55,648 bases of DNA from Paenibacillus glycanilyticus NBRC 16618 (lineage in GTDB: Bacteria; Bacillota; Bacilli; Paenibacillales; Paenibacillaceae): positions 1 through 55,648 of the forward strand of contig NZ_BILY01000045.1 in NCBI RefSeq assembly GCF_004000805.1, written 5' to 3'. Below, piece after piece: positions 33,305-42,673 of the stretch; the first letter of the stretch is position 1; the number at the start of each line of letters is the position of its first letter. Position numbers and translations under genes: made by a program. The notes below the pieces were generated by a model. That model had not been told where the DNA came from. It searched no databases and saw nothing but the letters and a program-made list of their open reading frames with translations.

Positions 33305-34756
33305 GTGTACTTTAAAGGAAGAACCGTATTTGTCCTTCTGCTGATGACGATGGTGGCATCAGTGCTCGTAACATTAACGATAGGCGATCAGGTTTTCTGG
33401 GCGTCTAACGGGAAGCAGGCTTCCGTGTCGGCTGCCGCGGCAAGCGAAGGAAGCGGGCTCAGCAAGAAGGAAGAATCGAAGATTAATGCGGTTCTGGGGT
33501 TAATCGAAACCAAATATTTTAAGGATATTGACCGGGATGAGCTGGTGGACGGGGCGGTCAGAGGGATGATGGAATCGCTTGACGACCCTTACTCCGTCTA
33601 TATGGAAAAGGATGTCGCCAAGCAATTTTCCGAGTCTATTGAAGGGTCGTTCTCCGGCATAGGTGCTGAGGTTACGCTCGAAAAAGGCAAAGTCGTGGTC
33701 GTCGCGCCTATCAAAGGCTCGCCGGCGGAACGCGCCGGGCTGCTCGCCAAGGATATCGTCTTATCGGTCAATGGCGAGAAGCTGGACGGCTTAACCTTGA
33801 ATGATGCAGTTGCGAAGATCCGTGGTCCCCGGGGGACAAAAGCGAAGCTTCGGATTGAGCGTGCAGGCAATACCCAGCCGATTGATCTCATCCTTGTCCG
33901 CGACGATATTGATGTGGAGACGGTGTACGCGAATCTGCGGAGCGACGGAGTAGGCGTGATTGAGATCCGCCAGTTCTCCCTTAACACGGCGGACCGTTTC
34001 AAGGAAGAGCTCGCCAAGCTGGAGAAGCAAGGCATGAAAGGTCTTGTTATTGACGTGCGGAACGATCCGGGTGGCATCCTGCCGGTTGTGGTTGAGATTG
34101 CTCAACAGTTCATACCGAAGGGTGAAACGATCGTGCAGGTCGAAGACCGCGACGGTCACCGCGAGAAAACAACCTCGCAAGGCGGCGGCAAAACGTATCC
34201 GATTGCCGTTCTGATGAACAAAGGCAGCGCGAGTGCTTCCGAGATTCTCGCCGGGGCTTTGCAGGAGCGGGCAGGGGCAGCTCTTGTCGGTGAAACCTCT
34301 TACGGCAAAGGAACGGTGCAAGTTAGCTATAACAAGACGCTTGGGGATGGCAGCCTGGTGAAAATGACGATTGCGAAATGGCTGACGCCGGACGGCAATT
34401 GGATTCACCAGAAGGGCATCAAGCCAACCGTGGAGGTACAGCCGCCGAAGCTGTATACGGTAGCAAGGCTTACCTTAACGGAAACCTTGCGCAAGGATAT
34501 GCTAGGCGAGCAGATTCGGAATGCGCAGGTTATGCTGTCCGGCCTTGGCTACGCGACGCAGCGGGAGGACGGCTACTATAACGCTTCGACCGAACAAGCC
34601 GTGAAGGATTTCCAGAACGCTTCCGGACTTCCGGTTACAGGCGAGATCGATACGAAGACGGCGTCGTCTTTGGAGCAGGCCGTAGTGAAATGGATCAAAG
34701 ATCAGAAGAACGATAAACAGCTGCTGGAGGCAATCCAGGCGGTCAGCAGGAAATAA
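33305..34756 (+). CDS. Carboxyl-terminal processing protease (S41, CtpA/CtpB type)
   Basis: About 483 aa, secreted and membrane-anchored serine protease. N-terminal transmembrane segment (VFVLLLMTMVASVLVTLTIG), PDZ domain (about 95-185), catalytic domain with the Ser in KGSASASEILAGAL and the Lys in GETSYGKGTVQ, and a C-terminal peptidoglycan-binding domain (MLSGLGYATQREDGYY, AVKDFQNASGLPVTGEID). In B. subtilis the orthologous position (yvjB/ctpB) encodes the protease that activates the SpoIV pathway in sporulation, but this cannot be assumed here. Start GTG 33305 behind GATAGGATGG is chosen over in-frame 33254 or 33293. Confidence 0.93.
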   Translation: MYFKGRTVFVLLLMTMVASVLVTLTIGDQVFWASNGKQASVSAAAASEGSGLSKKEESKINAVLGLIETKYFKDIDRDELVDGAVRGMMESLDDPYSVYMEKDVAKQFSESIEGSFSGIGAEVTLEKGKVVVVAPIKGSPAERAGLLAKDIVLSVNGEKLDGLTLNDAVAKIRGPRGTKAKLRIERAGNTQPIDLILVRDDIDVETVYANLRSDGVGVIEIRQFSLNTADRFKEELAKLEKQGMKGLVIDVRNDPGGILPVVVEIAQQFIPKGETIVQVEDRDGHREKTTSQGGGKTYPIAVLMNKGSASASEILAGALQERAGAALVGETSYGKGTVQVSYNKTLGDGSLVKMTIAKWLTPDGNWIHQKGIKPTVEVQPPKLYTVARLTLTETLRKDMLGEQIRNAQVMLSGLGYATQREDGYYNASTEQAVKDFQNASGLPVTGEIDTKTASSLEQAVVKWIKDQKNDKQLLEAIQAVSRK

Positions 34757-34779
34757 AGAGGAAACGGCGAATTTATAAA

Positions 34780-34815
34780 AGGTTGGCTCTAAAGCGGAGT
34801 CAGCCTTTTATTTTG
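34780..34815 (+). terminator. Terminator of the processing protease gene
   Basis: 9-bp stem AGGTTGGCT/AGTCAGCCT (two wobbles), loop of 9, then TTTTATTTT. Confidence 0.72.
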
Positions 34816-34837
34816 GATGAGGATGGGAGTGTAGCGA

Positions 34838-36151
34838 TTGGATGCAGCCAATGCTTTACTAGACCAGTTCGGCCGGGCGATTGTACATTTGCTTGCGCAG
34901 CCTTTTTATTATATTGCGGTATTATTTATTATCCTTCAATATACGAGACAAATCAGCTTGGAAAGACGAATGTTCGCCGTAAGGCTGCACATCTGGCCGC
35001 GGCTCGTGGCCAAAGCGATGCTGGCCGGGCTTGCAGCCGGGGTGCTCGCATCCGTTGCCGGTGCTTTTATCGGCATAACCTTAACCGGCGACGCCGTTTT
35101 ATGGCTATGGGGTTCGGCGGTTGTGCTGCTCTTGTTCCGAATTCGCTATCTATGCTTTGCCTACGGCGCGGGAGCGCTGGCGCTTGTGCAGTGGATCGTT
35201 GGTTTTACTTCGCTCGAAAATAGTGAGGGATGGCTCGGAGATGCGGCGAATTCGCTTGCCGGACTTGATATGCCGGGAATTTTCGTATTGGTGGCGCTTC
35301 TTCATCTGGTAGAAGCTTTCCTTGTTCGGAGACAAGGAAACAAGCTGGCTACTCCGCTTTTCCTGGAAGGGAAGCGGGGGAAGCTTGTGGGCGGCTATAT
35401 GCTGCAGGGCTTTTGGCCGGTTCCGCTGCTGCTGCTTGTGCCGGCAGCCGGGGGGACATCGGTTGTTGATCTGCCTTGGACGCCATTATTCGGCGGTGAT
35501 TGGACGCAAGGCTGGACGGTTGTCGCTCTGCCGATGATTATCGGCTTCAGCGAAATGACGCGCGCGATGCTGCCCGAGGCCAAAGCCCGTCATGCGGCAA
35601 AAGGGCTTATGTGGTACAGCCTGCTGCTGACCGGTGCGGCGCTTCTCGCCTGGTGGCTGCCGGCGCTGCTCCCGCTTGCCGCTTTATGTTCGCTGCTGCT
35701 GCATGAAGCTATCATCTGGCGCAGCCGTGCGGTGGAGTCCGCGCAAAGTCCGCTGTACGTGAATGATCAGCGCGGCTTGCGTATTCTGGGTATCGTGCCG
35801 GGTACGCCGGCTGAGGGAATGAAGCTGCAGGCCGGCGAGATTATTTCAAAGGTCAATGGCGCCAAGGTGTTCACGAAAGAGGATCTTCACGAGGCGCTGC
35901 AGAACAATTCGGCGATGTATAAGCTGGAGGTGCTGAACAGAGAGGGCGAGATCAAGTTTGTACAGCGGGCCCGGTATGAAGGGGAGCATCATCAGCTTGG
36001 GGTTATTCTATCACCCGATGAGCGGGCGACCTATTACGCTTCGGCAGAGCCGGCTACGCTGATCGATCTTTTGCGCCGCGCGAGGACGGCAAAGCGCAGC
36101 GGCGGCGGTTACGCGGAAGAGGAAGACCGTTCGGGTACTTTGAATGTTTAA
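34838..36151 (+). CDS. MinJ-like polytopic membrane protein with PDZ domain
   Basis: 437 aa with about eight hydrophobic segments in the first 300 residues and a C-terminal PDZ domain (LRILGIVPGTPAEGMKLQAG, IISKVNGAKVFTKEDLHEAL, about 310-390). B. subtilis MinJ (YvjD), which links DivIVA to MinD at the division site, has this design and the same place between ctpB and uvrB. Function by synteny is likely but not proven. Start TTG 34838 follows GGATGGGAGTG at proper spacing; no ATG with a ribosome site is nearer. Ends in a short charged tail with the last segment KRSGGGYAEEEDRS. Confidence 0.85.
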   Translation: MDAANALLDQFGRAIVHLLAQPFYYIAVLFIILQYTRQISLERRMFAVRLHIWPRLVAKAMLAGLAAGVLASVAGAFIGITLTGDAVLWLWGSAVVLLLFRIRYLCFAYGAGALALVQWIVGFTSLENSEGWLGDAANSLAGLDMPGIFVLVALLHLVEAFLVRRQGNKLATPLFLEGKRGKLVGGYMLQGFWPVPLLLLVPAAGGTSVVDLPWTPLFGGDWTQGWTVVALPMIIGFSEMTRAMLPEAKARHAAKGLMWYSLLLTGAALLAWWLPALLPLAALCSLLLHEAIIWRSRAVESAQSPLYVNDQRGLRILGIVPGTPAEGMKLQAGEIISKVNGAKVFTKEDLHEALQNNSAMYKLEVLNREGEIKFVQRARYEGEHHQLGVILSPDERATYYASAEPATLIDLLRRARTAKRSGGGYAEEEDRSGTLNV

Positions 36152-36160
36152 ATAGAAATG

Positions 36161-36205
36161 GGGCTTTTCCTGGGCAGCCGCTTAGGGAAAGCCCTTTGAT
36201 TTTAT
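36161..36205 (+). terminator. Terminator after the MinJ-like gene
   Basis: 11-bp stem GGGCTTTTCCT/AGGGAAAGCCC (one wobble), followed by TTTGATTTT. Confidence 0.78.
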
Positions 36206-36207
36206 GT

Positions 36208-36255
36208 TTGCATCAGCCTCTATAGACGTCTATAATAGAGGGGAACACACATTCG
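36208..36255 (+). promoter_or_regulatory. uvrBA promoter with a LexA-box-like site
   Basis: TTGCAT (36208-36213), 17 nt, TATAAT (36231-36236). Just downstream GAAC-ACAC-ATTC (36243-36254) resembles the Bacillus LexA/DinR box CGAAC-N4-GTTCG with the GAAC half exact and one change in the other half. Position over the start site fits SOS repression. A leader of about 130 nt follows to uvrB with nothing recognisable. Confidence 0.6.
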
Positions 36256-36382
36256 GATAGGCTATGCGCGTATGGATTCGACCGCGGGACGGTGCTGCTT
36301 CTTCTAAGTTTCAAGGACGCTGATGCCGTTTACGCTTATATATATTGACTATAATGATTGATGAGTAAGGGAAACGGGGTGG

Positions 36383-38386
36383 ATGACGCAAGTGAATGAG
36401 ATTTCAGAGCAATTATTTCAATTAAAGTCGGACTACACGCCGCAGGGCGATCAGCCGGGAGCCATCAGAAAACTTATTGAAGGCGTGAAGAACGGCGAAG
36501 CCAAGCAAACCTTGCTTGGCGCGACGGGTACGGGCAAGACGTATACGATTGCCAATACGATAGCGCAGCTTAACCGGCCGACGCTGGTTATTGCCCATAA
36601 CAAGACGCTCGCGGCACAGCTGTGCAGCGAGTTTAAGGAGTTCTTCCCGGACAATGCGGTAAGTTATTTCGTCAGCTATTATGATTATTTTCAGCCTGAG
36701 GCTTATATCCCGTCTACGGACACTTACATTGAGAAGGATTCCAGTATTAACGATGAGATCGACAAGCTGCGCCACTCCGCGACCAGTTCATTGTTCGAAC
36801 GCAGGGACGTTATTATCGTAGCGAGCGTTTCCTGCATCTACGGTCTCGGTTCGCCTTCCGAGTACGGCAGTCTGGTGCTGTCGCTGCGGGTAGGCATGGA
36901 GAAGTCCAGGGATACGATTCTTCATAAGCTTGTGGATATTCAGTACCAGCGTAATGATATTAACTTTATCCGCGGTACGTTCCGCGTCCGCGGCGATATT
37001 ATAGAGATTTTCCCGGTAGCCAATAATGAACGGGCGATTCGGGTCGAGCTGTTCGGCGATGAGATCGAACGGATTACGGAAATCGACGTGCTTACCGGCG
37101 AGATCGTAAGTGAACGCGATCATGTTGCCATATTCCCGGCGTCTCACTTCGTTACCCATGAAGAAACGATGAAGATTGCGCTTGGCAATATCGAGCGTGA
37201 GCTGGAGGAACGGCTTGCGGAGCTAAGAGAAGAAGGTAAGCTGCTGGAGGCGCAGCGTCTGGAGCAGCGTACGCGCTATGACCTCGAAATGATGGCGGAG
37301 ATGGGCTTCTGTTCCGGCATCGAGAACTATTCGGGACCATTGACCTTCCGGGAGCGCGGGGCAACGCCGTATACGCTGATGGATTATTTTCCGGACGATA
37401 TGCTGATCGTCATTGACGAATCGCACGTTACCCTGCCGCAGATTAGGGCTATGTACAACGGTGACCGCGCGCGGAAGGAAATGCTCGTTAATCACGGCTT
37501 CCGTCTGCCATCCGCACTGGATAACCGGCCGCTGCGCTTCGAGGAATTCGAGGAGAAAGCGAAACAGCAGATTTATGTGTCGGCGACACCGGGACCTTAC
37601 GAGCTGGAACATTGCCCAACGATGGTTGAGCAGATTATCCGACCGACCGGCCTGCTGGATCCGATTATTGAGGTGCGTCCGACAAAAGGTCAAATCGATG
37701 ATCTGTTAGTCGAGATCCGCGACCGGATAGCCAAGGATGAACGCGTCCTTGTCACTACTCTGACGAAGAAGATGGCCGAGGATCTGACGGACTATTTCAA
37801 AGAGATTGGCATTAAAGTGCGTTATCTGCATTCCGATATCAAGACGCTGGAGAGGATTGCCATCCTTCGCGATCTGCGTCTCGGTACATTCCATGTGCTT
37901 GTGGGTATTAACCTCTTGAGGGAGGGGCTAGATTTGCCGGAAGTATCCCTTGTAGCGATTTTGGATGCGGACAAAGAAGGCTTCCTTCGTTCCGAACGCT
38001 CGCTGATTCAGACGATTGGGCGGGCAGCGCGGAATAGCGATGGCCGGGTTATCATGTACGGGGATAAGATTACCGATTCCATGGATAAGGCGCTTAAGGA
38101 GACGGAGCGCCGTCGTACCATCCAGATTGCTTATAACGAAGAGCATGGCATTACGCCTCAGACGATCCGTAAGAAAGTGCATGATGATATAAAGGCGACG
38201 AAAGTGGCCGAGGAGAAGTCGGAATATTTGACTGGCGTAGGCTCCGAGAAGATGACGAAGAAGGAACGCCAAGCTTTGCTGCAAAGGCTGGAAGCCGAGA
38301 TGAAGGATGCGGCGAAGAATTTGCAGTTCGAGAGAGCTGCGGAGCTGCGTGACGCGTTGCTGGAATTGAAAGCGGAGATGGGCTAG
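36383..38386 (+). CDS. uvrB: UvrABC excision nuclease subunit B
   Basis: Damage-verifying helicase-like subunit of nucleotide excision repair. It receives damage from UvrA and recruits UvrC. 667 aa. Walker A GATGTGKTYT near residue 46, beta-hairpin region SYYDYFQPEAYIPSTDTYIE, helicase motif NLLREGLDLPEVSLVAILDA, LIQTIGRAARN, and a C-terminal UVR motif (LQRLEAEMKDAAKNLQFERA) that binds UvrC. ATG behind GGGGTGG. Forms an operon with uvrA. Confidence 0.98.
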   Translation: MTQVNEISEQLFQLKSDYTPQGDQPGAIRKLIEGVKNGEAKQTLLGATGTGKTYTIANTIAQLNRPTLVIAHNKTLAAQLCSEFKEFFPDNAVSYFVSYYDYFQPEAYIPSTDTYIEKDSSINDEIDKLRHSATSSLFERRDVIIVASVSCIYGLGSPSEYGSLVLSLRVGMEKSRDTILHKLVDIQYQRNDINFIRGTFRVRGDIIEIFPVANNERAIRVELFGDEIERITEIDVLTGEIVSERDHVAIFPASHFVTHEETMKIALGNIERELEERLAELREEGKLLEAQRLEQRTRYDLEMMAEMGFCSGIENYSGPLTFRERGATPYTLMDYFPDDMLIVIDESHVTLPQIRAMYNGDRARKEMLVNHGFRLPSALDNRPLRFEEFEEKAKQQIYVSATPGPYELEHCPTMVEQIIRPTGLLDPIIEVRPTKGQIDDLLVEIRDRIAKDERVLVTTLTKKMAEDLTDYFKEIGIKVRYLHSDIKTLERIAILRDLRLGTFHVLVGINLLREGLDLPEVSLVAILDADKEGFLRSERSLIQTIGRAARNSDGRVIMYGDKITDSMDKALKETERRRTIQIAYNEEHGITPQTIRKKVHDDIKATKVAEEKSEYLTGVGSEKMTKKERQALLQRLEAEMKDAAKNLQFERAAELRDALLELKAEMG

Positions 38387-38413
38387 AGACAAGGAATGGG
38401 AGGAACGTAAGAA

Positions 38414-41302
38414 GTGGCTAGTGACAAGATTGTAATCAAAGGGGCTAGAGCCCACAATTTGAAAAATATCGATGTTACCATACCCCGCGACAAATTTGTC
38501 GTCCTGACGGGACTGAGCGGCTCCGGTAAATCCTCGCTTGCTTTCGATACGATTTATGCCGAAGGCCAGCGTAGATACGTAGAGTCGTTGTCTGCTTATG
38601 CCCGGCAGTTTCTCGGGCAGATGGAGAAGCCGGATGTTGATTCCATTGACGGCTTGTCTCCGGCTATCTCCATTGACCAGAAGACAACTAGCCGCAACCC
38701 GCGATCGACGGTGGGTACGGTAACGGAAATTTACGATTATTTGCGTTTGCTCTTTGCCCGGGTCGGAAGACCGCATTGCCCGGATCATGGCATCGAGATT
38801 ACTTCGCAGACCGTTGAGCAGATGGTTGACCGTATTATGGAATATCCGGAGAGGACGAAGCTGCAAATTCTGGCGCCGCTTGTTTCCGGTCGTAAGGGTG
38901 AGCATACGAAGCTGCTTGCCGACATTCAGAAGCAAGGCTATGTCCGTGTCCGGGTTAACGGCGAGCTTCGGGAGCTTAGCGAGAAAATCGAGCTCGAGAA
39001 GAACAAGAAGCATAATATTGAAGTCGTTATCGACCGTATCGTGGTGAAGGCGGATATTCAAGGCCGGTTGGCGGATTCCTTGGAAACCGCGCTGAAGCTG
39101 GCTGACGGCCGTGTTATTGTTGATATTATTGACCAAGAGGAGCTGCTGTTCAGCTCCAACCTGGCTTGTCCGGTATGCGGATTTAGCATTGAAGAGCTGG
39201 CCCCTCGCATGTTCTCTTTCAATAGTCCGTATGGTGCCTGCCCGGATTGTGACGGTCTTGGCGTGAAGATGATTGTTGACCCGGACCTGCTTGTTCCGGA
39301 TCTGAGCAAACCCATAAATGAAGGGGCATTCGAAGCATGGGCGGGAAGCACGTCGAATTATTACCCGCAATTCCTGAGCGCAGTGTGCCAGCATTATCAT
39401 ATTCCGCAGGATGTACCGGTATCGGATTTGTCAGCCGATCAGATGAAAAAGCTGATGTTCGGTACAGGCGGAGAGCGAGTACGCTTCGTGTACGAGAATG
39501 ACTTTGGCCACCGGAAGGAAGCTTACGTTCCTTTCGAGGGTATTGTTCATAATCTGGAGCGCCGCTACCGGGAGACGGCTTCCGATGGCATCCGCGAATA
39601 TATTGAAGCCTACATGAGTGCCAAGCCATGCGGTACTTGCAAAGGCCATCGTCTGAAGAAAGAAAGCCTTGCCGTTACGATTAACGAACAGAATATTTCC
39701 TTTGTGACTTCGTTATCGATTGGCGAGGCGCAGCGTTTCTTTGATTCCCTTACCTTAAACGAGAAAGAGCAGAAGATCGCTCACCTCATTCTGAAAGAGA
39801 TCAACAGCCGCCTGGGCTTCCTTGTGAACGTTGGCCTGGAATATTTGTCGATGAGCCGTGCCGCAGGCACCTTATCCGGCGGAGAGGCACAGCGGATTCG
39901 TCTGGCTACTCAGATTGGTTCCAGTCTGATGGGCGTTCTGTATATATTGGACGAGCCAAGCATTGGTCTGCATCAACGCGATAATGACCGTCTTATCGAA
40001 ACCCTGGAGCATATGCGCAACCTGGGCAATACGCTTATTGTCGTCGAGCATGATGAAGATACGATGCTTGCCGCCGATTATATTATTGATATTGGCCCTG
40101 GCGCAGGTATTCACGGGGGAATGGTAACCGCCGAGGGAAGTCCTGAGGAAATTATGAAGGACGATAACTCTCTGACCGGCCAATATTTGAGCGGGAAGAA
40201 GTTTATCGAGGTTCCGCTTGAGCGTCGTAAAACCGGAGAGAAGTGGCTGGAGATCCGCGGGGCCAAGGAAAATAACCTGCGCGGCGTTAACGTGAAGATT
40301 CCGCTAGGTATCTTTACGGCTGTTACCGGCGTATCCGGTTCTGGTAAATCTACACTCGTGAATGAGATCCTGTATAAGACGCTGGCCCGCGACCTGAACA
40401 AGGCGAAGGTGCGTCCAGGCGAATACAAGGAATTGCGAGGTCTTGAGCATTTGGAGAAGGTTATCGATATTGACCAGTCTCCGATTGGCCGTACTCCTCG
40501 TTCGAACCCGGCTACCTACACGGGAGTATTCGATGATGTGCGTGATCTCTATTCCACAACGAATGAAGCGAAGGTTCGCGGCTACAAGAAGGGCCGTTTC
40601 AGCTTTAACGTAAAAGGCGGCCGTTGCGAAGCGTGCAGAGGCGACGGTATTATCAAGATTGAGATGCACTTCCTGCCGGATGTGTATGTCCCTTGCGAGA
40701 TTTGCAAAGGCAAGCGTTATAACCGTGAGACCTTGGAAGTGAAATACAAAGGCAAAAACATTGCCGAGGTGCTGGAGATGACGATCGAGGACGCAACCAA
40801 GTTCTTCGAGAACATTCCCCGTATCCACCGGAAGCTGCAAACTTTGCTTGATGTTGGTCTCGGCTATATGACCTTGGGCCAACCGGCGACAACCTTGTCG
40901 GGCGGCGAAGCGCAGCGCGTGAAGTTGGCTTCCGAGCTGTACCGTCGCAGTACCGGCAAGACGCTGTACATTTTGGATGAACCAACAACAGGGCTTCACG
41001 TCGATGATATCGACCGTCTGCTTACGGTCCTGCACCGCCTCGTTGATTCCGGAGAATCCGTCCTTGTTATCGAGCATAACCTTGATGTGATCAAGACAGC
41101 CGATTATCTGATCGATCTTGGACCGGAAGGCGGCAATGGCGGAGGTACCATTGTTGCATCGGGTGCACCCGAGGATGTTGTTAAAGTATCGGGCTCCTAT
41201 ACAGGCAAGTATTTGAAGCCTATTATGGAGCGGGACCGCGAACGCACGGTGAACCGGCATCGCGCAGTCCAGGAAAGCGTAGCGGCAGGCGCTGTGGAGT
41301 AA
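38414..41302 (+). CDS. uvrA: UvrABC excision nuclease subunit A
   Basis: Dimeric ABC-type ATPase that finds bulky DNA lesions and loads UvrB. 962 aa. Two ABC modules: Walker A TGLSGSGKSSLAFDT and TGVSGSGKSTLVNEI, signatures LSGGEAQRIRLATQ and LSGGEAQRVKLASE. Two structural zinc sites (CPVC with CPDC; CEAC with CEIC). GTG start behind GGGAGGAACG, 27 nt after uvrB. Confidence 0.98.
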   Translation: MASDKIVIKGARAHNLKNIDVTIPRDKFVVLTGLSGSGKSSLAFDTIYAEGQRRYVESLSAYARQFLGQMEKPDVDSIDGLSPAISIDQKTTSRNPRSTVGTVTEIYDYLRLLFARVGRPHCPDHGIEITSQTVEQMVDRIMEYPERTKLQILAPLVSGRKGEHTKLLADIQKQGYVRVRVNGELRELSEKIELEKNKKHNIEVVIDRIVVKADIQGRLADSLETALKLADGRVIVDIIDQEELLFSSNLACPVCGFSIEELAPRMFSFNSPYGACPDCDGLGVKMIVDPDLLVPDLSKPINEGAFEAWAGSTSNYYPQFLSAVCQHYHIPQDVPVSDLSADQMKKLMFGTGGERVRFVYENDFGHRKEAYVPFEGIVHNLERRYRETASDGIREYIEAYMSAKPCGTCKGHRLKKESLAVTINEQNISFVTSLSIGEAQRFFDSLTLNEKEQKIAHLILKEINSRLGFLVNVGLEYLSMSRAAGTLSGGEAQRIRLATQIGSSLMGVLYILDEPSIGLHQRDNDRLIETLEHMRNLGNTLIVVEHDEDTMLAADYIIDIGPGAGIHGGMVTAEGSPEEIMKDDNSLTGQYLSGKKFIEVPLERRKTGEKWLEIRGAKENNLRGVNVKIPLGIFTAVTGVSGSGKSTLVNEILYKTLARDLNKAKVRPGEYKELRGLEHLEKVIDIDQSPIGRTPRSNPATYTGVFDDVRDLYSTTNEAKVRGYKKGRFSFNVKGGRCEACRGDGIIKIEMHFLPDVYVPCEICKGKRYNRETLEVKYKGKNIAEVLEMTIEDATKFFENIPRIHRKLQTLLDVGLGYMTLGQPATTLSGGEAQRVKLASELYRRSTGKTLYILDEPTTGLHVDDIDRLLTVLHRLVDSGESVLVIEHNLDVIKTADYLIDLGPEGGNGGGTIVASGAPEDVVKVSGSYTGKYLKPIMERDRERTVNRHRAVQESVAAGAVE

Positions 41303-41311
41303 GTTAAAGGC

Positions 41312-41353
41312 AAAGGAGACTCTTCTTATCCGATGGAAAGGGAGTCTCTTTTG
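41312..41353 (+). terminator. Terminator of uvrBA
   Basis: 11-bp stem AAAGGAGACTC/GAGTCTCTTTT (one wobble) with a 19-nt loop, the right arm merging into the T run. Confidence 0.8.
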
Positions 41354-41380
41354 TATGTTTAGTTATAAATAGAGGCAGAA

Positions 41381-41408
41381 TTGGACAAATTAACTTGCAG
41401 AGTATACT
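41381..41408 (+). promoter_or_regulatory. Possible promoter of the small membrane protein gene
   Basis: TTGGAC (41381-41386), 16 nt, TATACT (41403-41408). It would give a leader of about 135 nt that contains a palindrome CGTGACAA-AC-TTGTTACG (41445-41462). Confidence 0.45.
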
Positions 41409-41548
41409 GGTAAAACAACGTTTTAAAGAACAAATGTGGGAAAACGTGACAAACTTGTTACGAAATCTGAATCGGACTTGCATGATTTGCCACTTGAAGA
41501 TAACATAGAGGTAATATAGGCTACGTGCGAATAAAAGGGGGTCACTCG

Positions 41549-41767
41549 ATGTTTTTGGCAGCAGAGGAAGCAGCTAAATCCACCAGCAACATCAATACAT
41601 TTGACTGGTTCATGCTTGCGTTCACCATTTTAATCTTGATTGGCTTTGTACGTTTAGTAAAAGCTCGCCCTAAGAAAAATGTATTTGCAATCGGATTCAC
41701 TACGATAGCGTTGCTTTTGTTTCTTTACATAGACTACATTATGATTTTTAAAGTTTGGATGGCATAA
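41549..41767 (+). CDS. Small two-helix membrane protein, function unknown
   Basis: 72 aa. A short polar N-terminus (MFLAAEEAAKSTSNINTFDW), a first hydrophobic helix (about 21-38), a basic loop (KARPKKN), and a second helix (about 48-65). No known domain is recognised. ATG 41549 is chosen over an in-frame GTG at 41525 because AAAAGGGGGTC lies just upstream. Isolated between terminators, so it has its own transcript. Confidence 0.72.
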   Translation: MFLAAEEAAKSTSNINTFDWFMLAFTILILIGFVRLVKARPKKNVFAIGFTTIALLLFLYIDYIMIFKVWMA

Positions 41768-41771
41768 ATAC

Positions 41772-41805
41772 AAGGCCTGCCGGTTCGCCGGCAGGCCTTA
41801 TACAT
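41772..41805 (+). terminator. Strong hairpin after the small membrane protein gene
   Basis: Perfect 12-bp stem AAGGCCTGCCGG/CCGGCAGGCCTT with a TTCG tetraloop. The following TTATACATTT is a poor T run, so terminator strength is uncertain, but the fold is very stable. Confidence 0.7.
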
Positions 41806-41809
41806 TTAT

Positions 41810-41855
41810 AAGCGCCAGCTCATGATCCGAGAGGAAAATGGGCTGGCGCTTTTTG
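41810..41855 (+). terminator. Second terminator before the ArsR-like gene
   Basis: 9-bp stem AGCGCCAGC/GCTGGCGCT with a 22-nt loop and TTTTT. Backs up the preceding hairpin. Confidence 0.8.
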
Positions 41856-41864
41856 ATTTGCCAA

Positions 41865-41893
41865 TTGACATTTGTTAGGTGATCCTTTATCAT
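41865..41893 (+). promoter_or_regulatory. Promoter of the ArsR/DUF2087 gene
   Basis: TTGACA (41865-41870), 17 nt, TATCAT (41888-41893). The AT-rich leader carries CTAATTAG and a repeated AATTAG element near 41910-41935, possible autoregulatory operator material. Confidence 0.65.
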
Positions 41894-41957
41894 CTTATTT
41901 AACAATCATCTAATTAGACATTTATTAAATTAGTATGTGGAAGGAAGTGAGGTTTCC

Positions 41958-42563
41958 ATGCAATTAGATAAGGTAGTGAGCTATCATAAAGCATTAGCGG
42001 ATCCGACGCGTATCCGGCTTCTGATTCTGCTGGCAGACGGGGAACTCAATGGGCAGGTGCTGGCGGAGAAGCTTGGCGTAACACCGGCTACCGTCACTCA
42101 CCACGCGGCCAAGCTTCGTGAAGCAAGCTTGATTAATGAACGGAGAGAGAAGAACACCATTTACTTCTCGCTTAATAACTATTTTATTAAGAATGGCTCT
42201 AACGCTGCGGCTAATTTGATTTACCGGATGTCGCAACAGAAAGGAGGAGAAGAACAAATGAACGAGGAATTTGAGCGCGTAAGGCAGTCCGTGATCAAGA
42301 ACTTCTTCGCTGCTGCAGGTCAACTGAAGTCTATTCCGGCTCAGCTTAAGAAGAAACTGATCGTACTCGAGTATATGGTATCCAAGCTGGAGAAGGGGCG
42401 CAAATACACGGAGAGGGAGCTCAACGAATTTATCAAAGGCTTCCACCCGGATTTCGCGACCATCCGCCGCGAGTTTATCATGCACCAGTTCATGTTCCGG
42501 GAGAACGAAATTTACGAGCTTAATCCACCGGAGATGTGGGCGAAGTGGGAGACGTTGTCCTAG
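41958..42563 (+). CDS. ArsR-family regulator with DUF2087 domain
   Basis: 201 aa. N-terminal ArsR winged helix (YHKALADPTRIRLLILLADG; recognition helix VTPATVTHHAAKLREASLI; wing RREKNTIYFSL). A basic middle region precedes a C-terminal DUF2087 domain (GRKYTERELNEFIKGFHPDF, ATIRREFIMHQFMFRENEIY). No cysteine pair typical of metal sensing is seen in the DNA-binding part, so the ligand is unknown. ATG 41958 with GGAAGTGAGG upstream. Monocistronic. Confidence 0.87.
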   Translation: MQLDKVVSYHKALADPTRIRLLILLADGELNGQVLAEKLGVTPATVTHHAAKLREASLINERREKNTIYFSLNNYFIKNGSNAAANLIYRMSQQKGGEEQMNEEFERVRQSVIKNFFAAAGQLKSIPAQLKKKLIVLEYMVSKLEKGRKYTERELNEFIKGFHPDFATIRREFIMHQFMFRENEIYELNPPEMWAKWETLS

Positions 42564-42595
42564 CCTTTATCTTTGCCTTTATCTTTATCGCATGT

Positions 42596-42640
42596 AAAAA
42601 AACAGCCTGCCCGGCATAAGCCAGACAGGCTGTTTTATTC
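42596..42640. terminator. Bidirectional terminator
   Basis: Stem AAAACAGCCTG/CAGGCTGTTTT extended by CCGGC-ATAA-GCC. A run on the left and T run on the right, so it can serve the ArsR-like gene (plus) and the TIM-barrel gene (minus). Confidence 0.82.
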
Positions 42641-42673
42641 CTCTTATCATTAATTCAATTGTTTGGTCTTTGT

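Noticed and set aside
37928..39400. 490-codon minus-strand frame spanning uvrB-uvrA
   Set aside because: Crosses two certain genes and shows no protein-like motifs.
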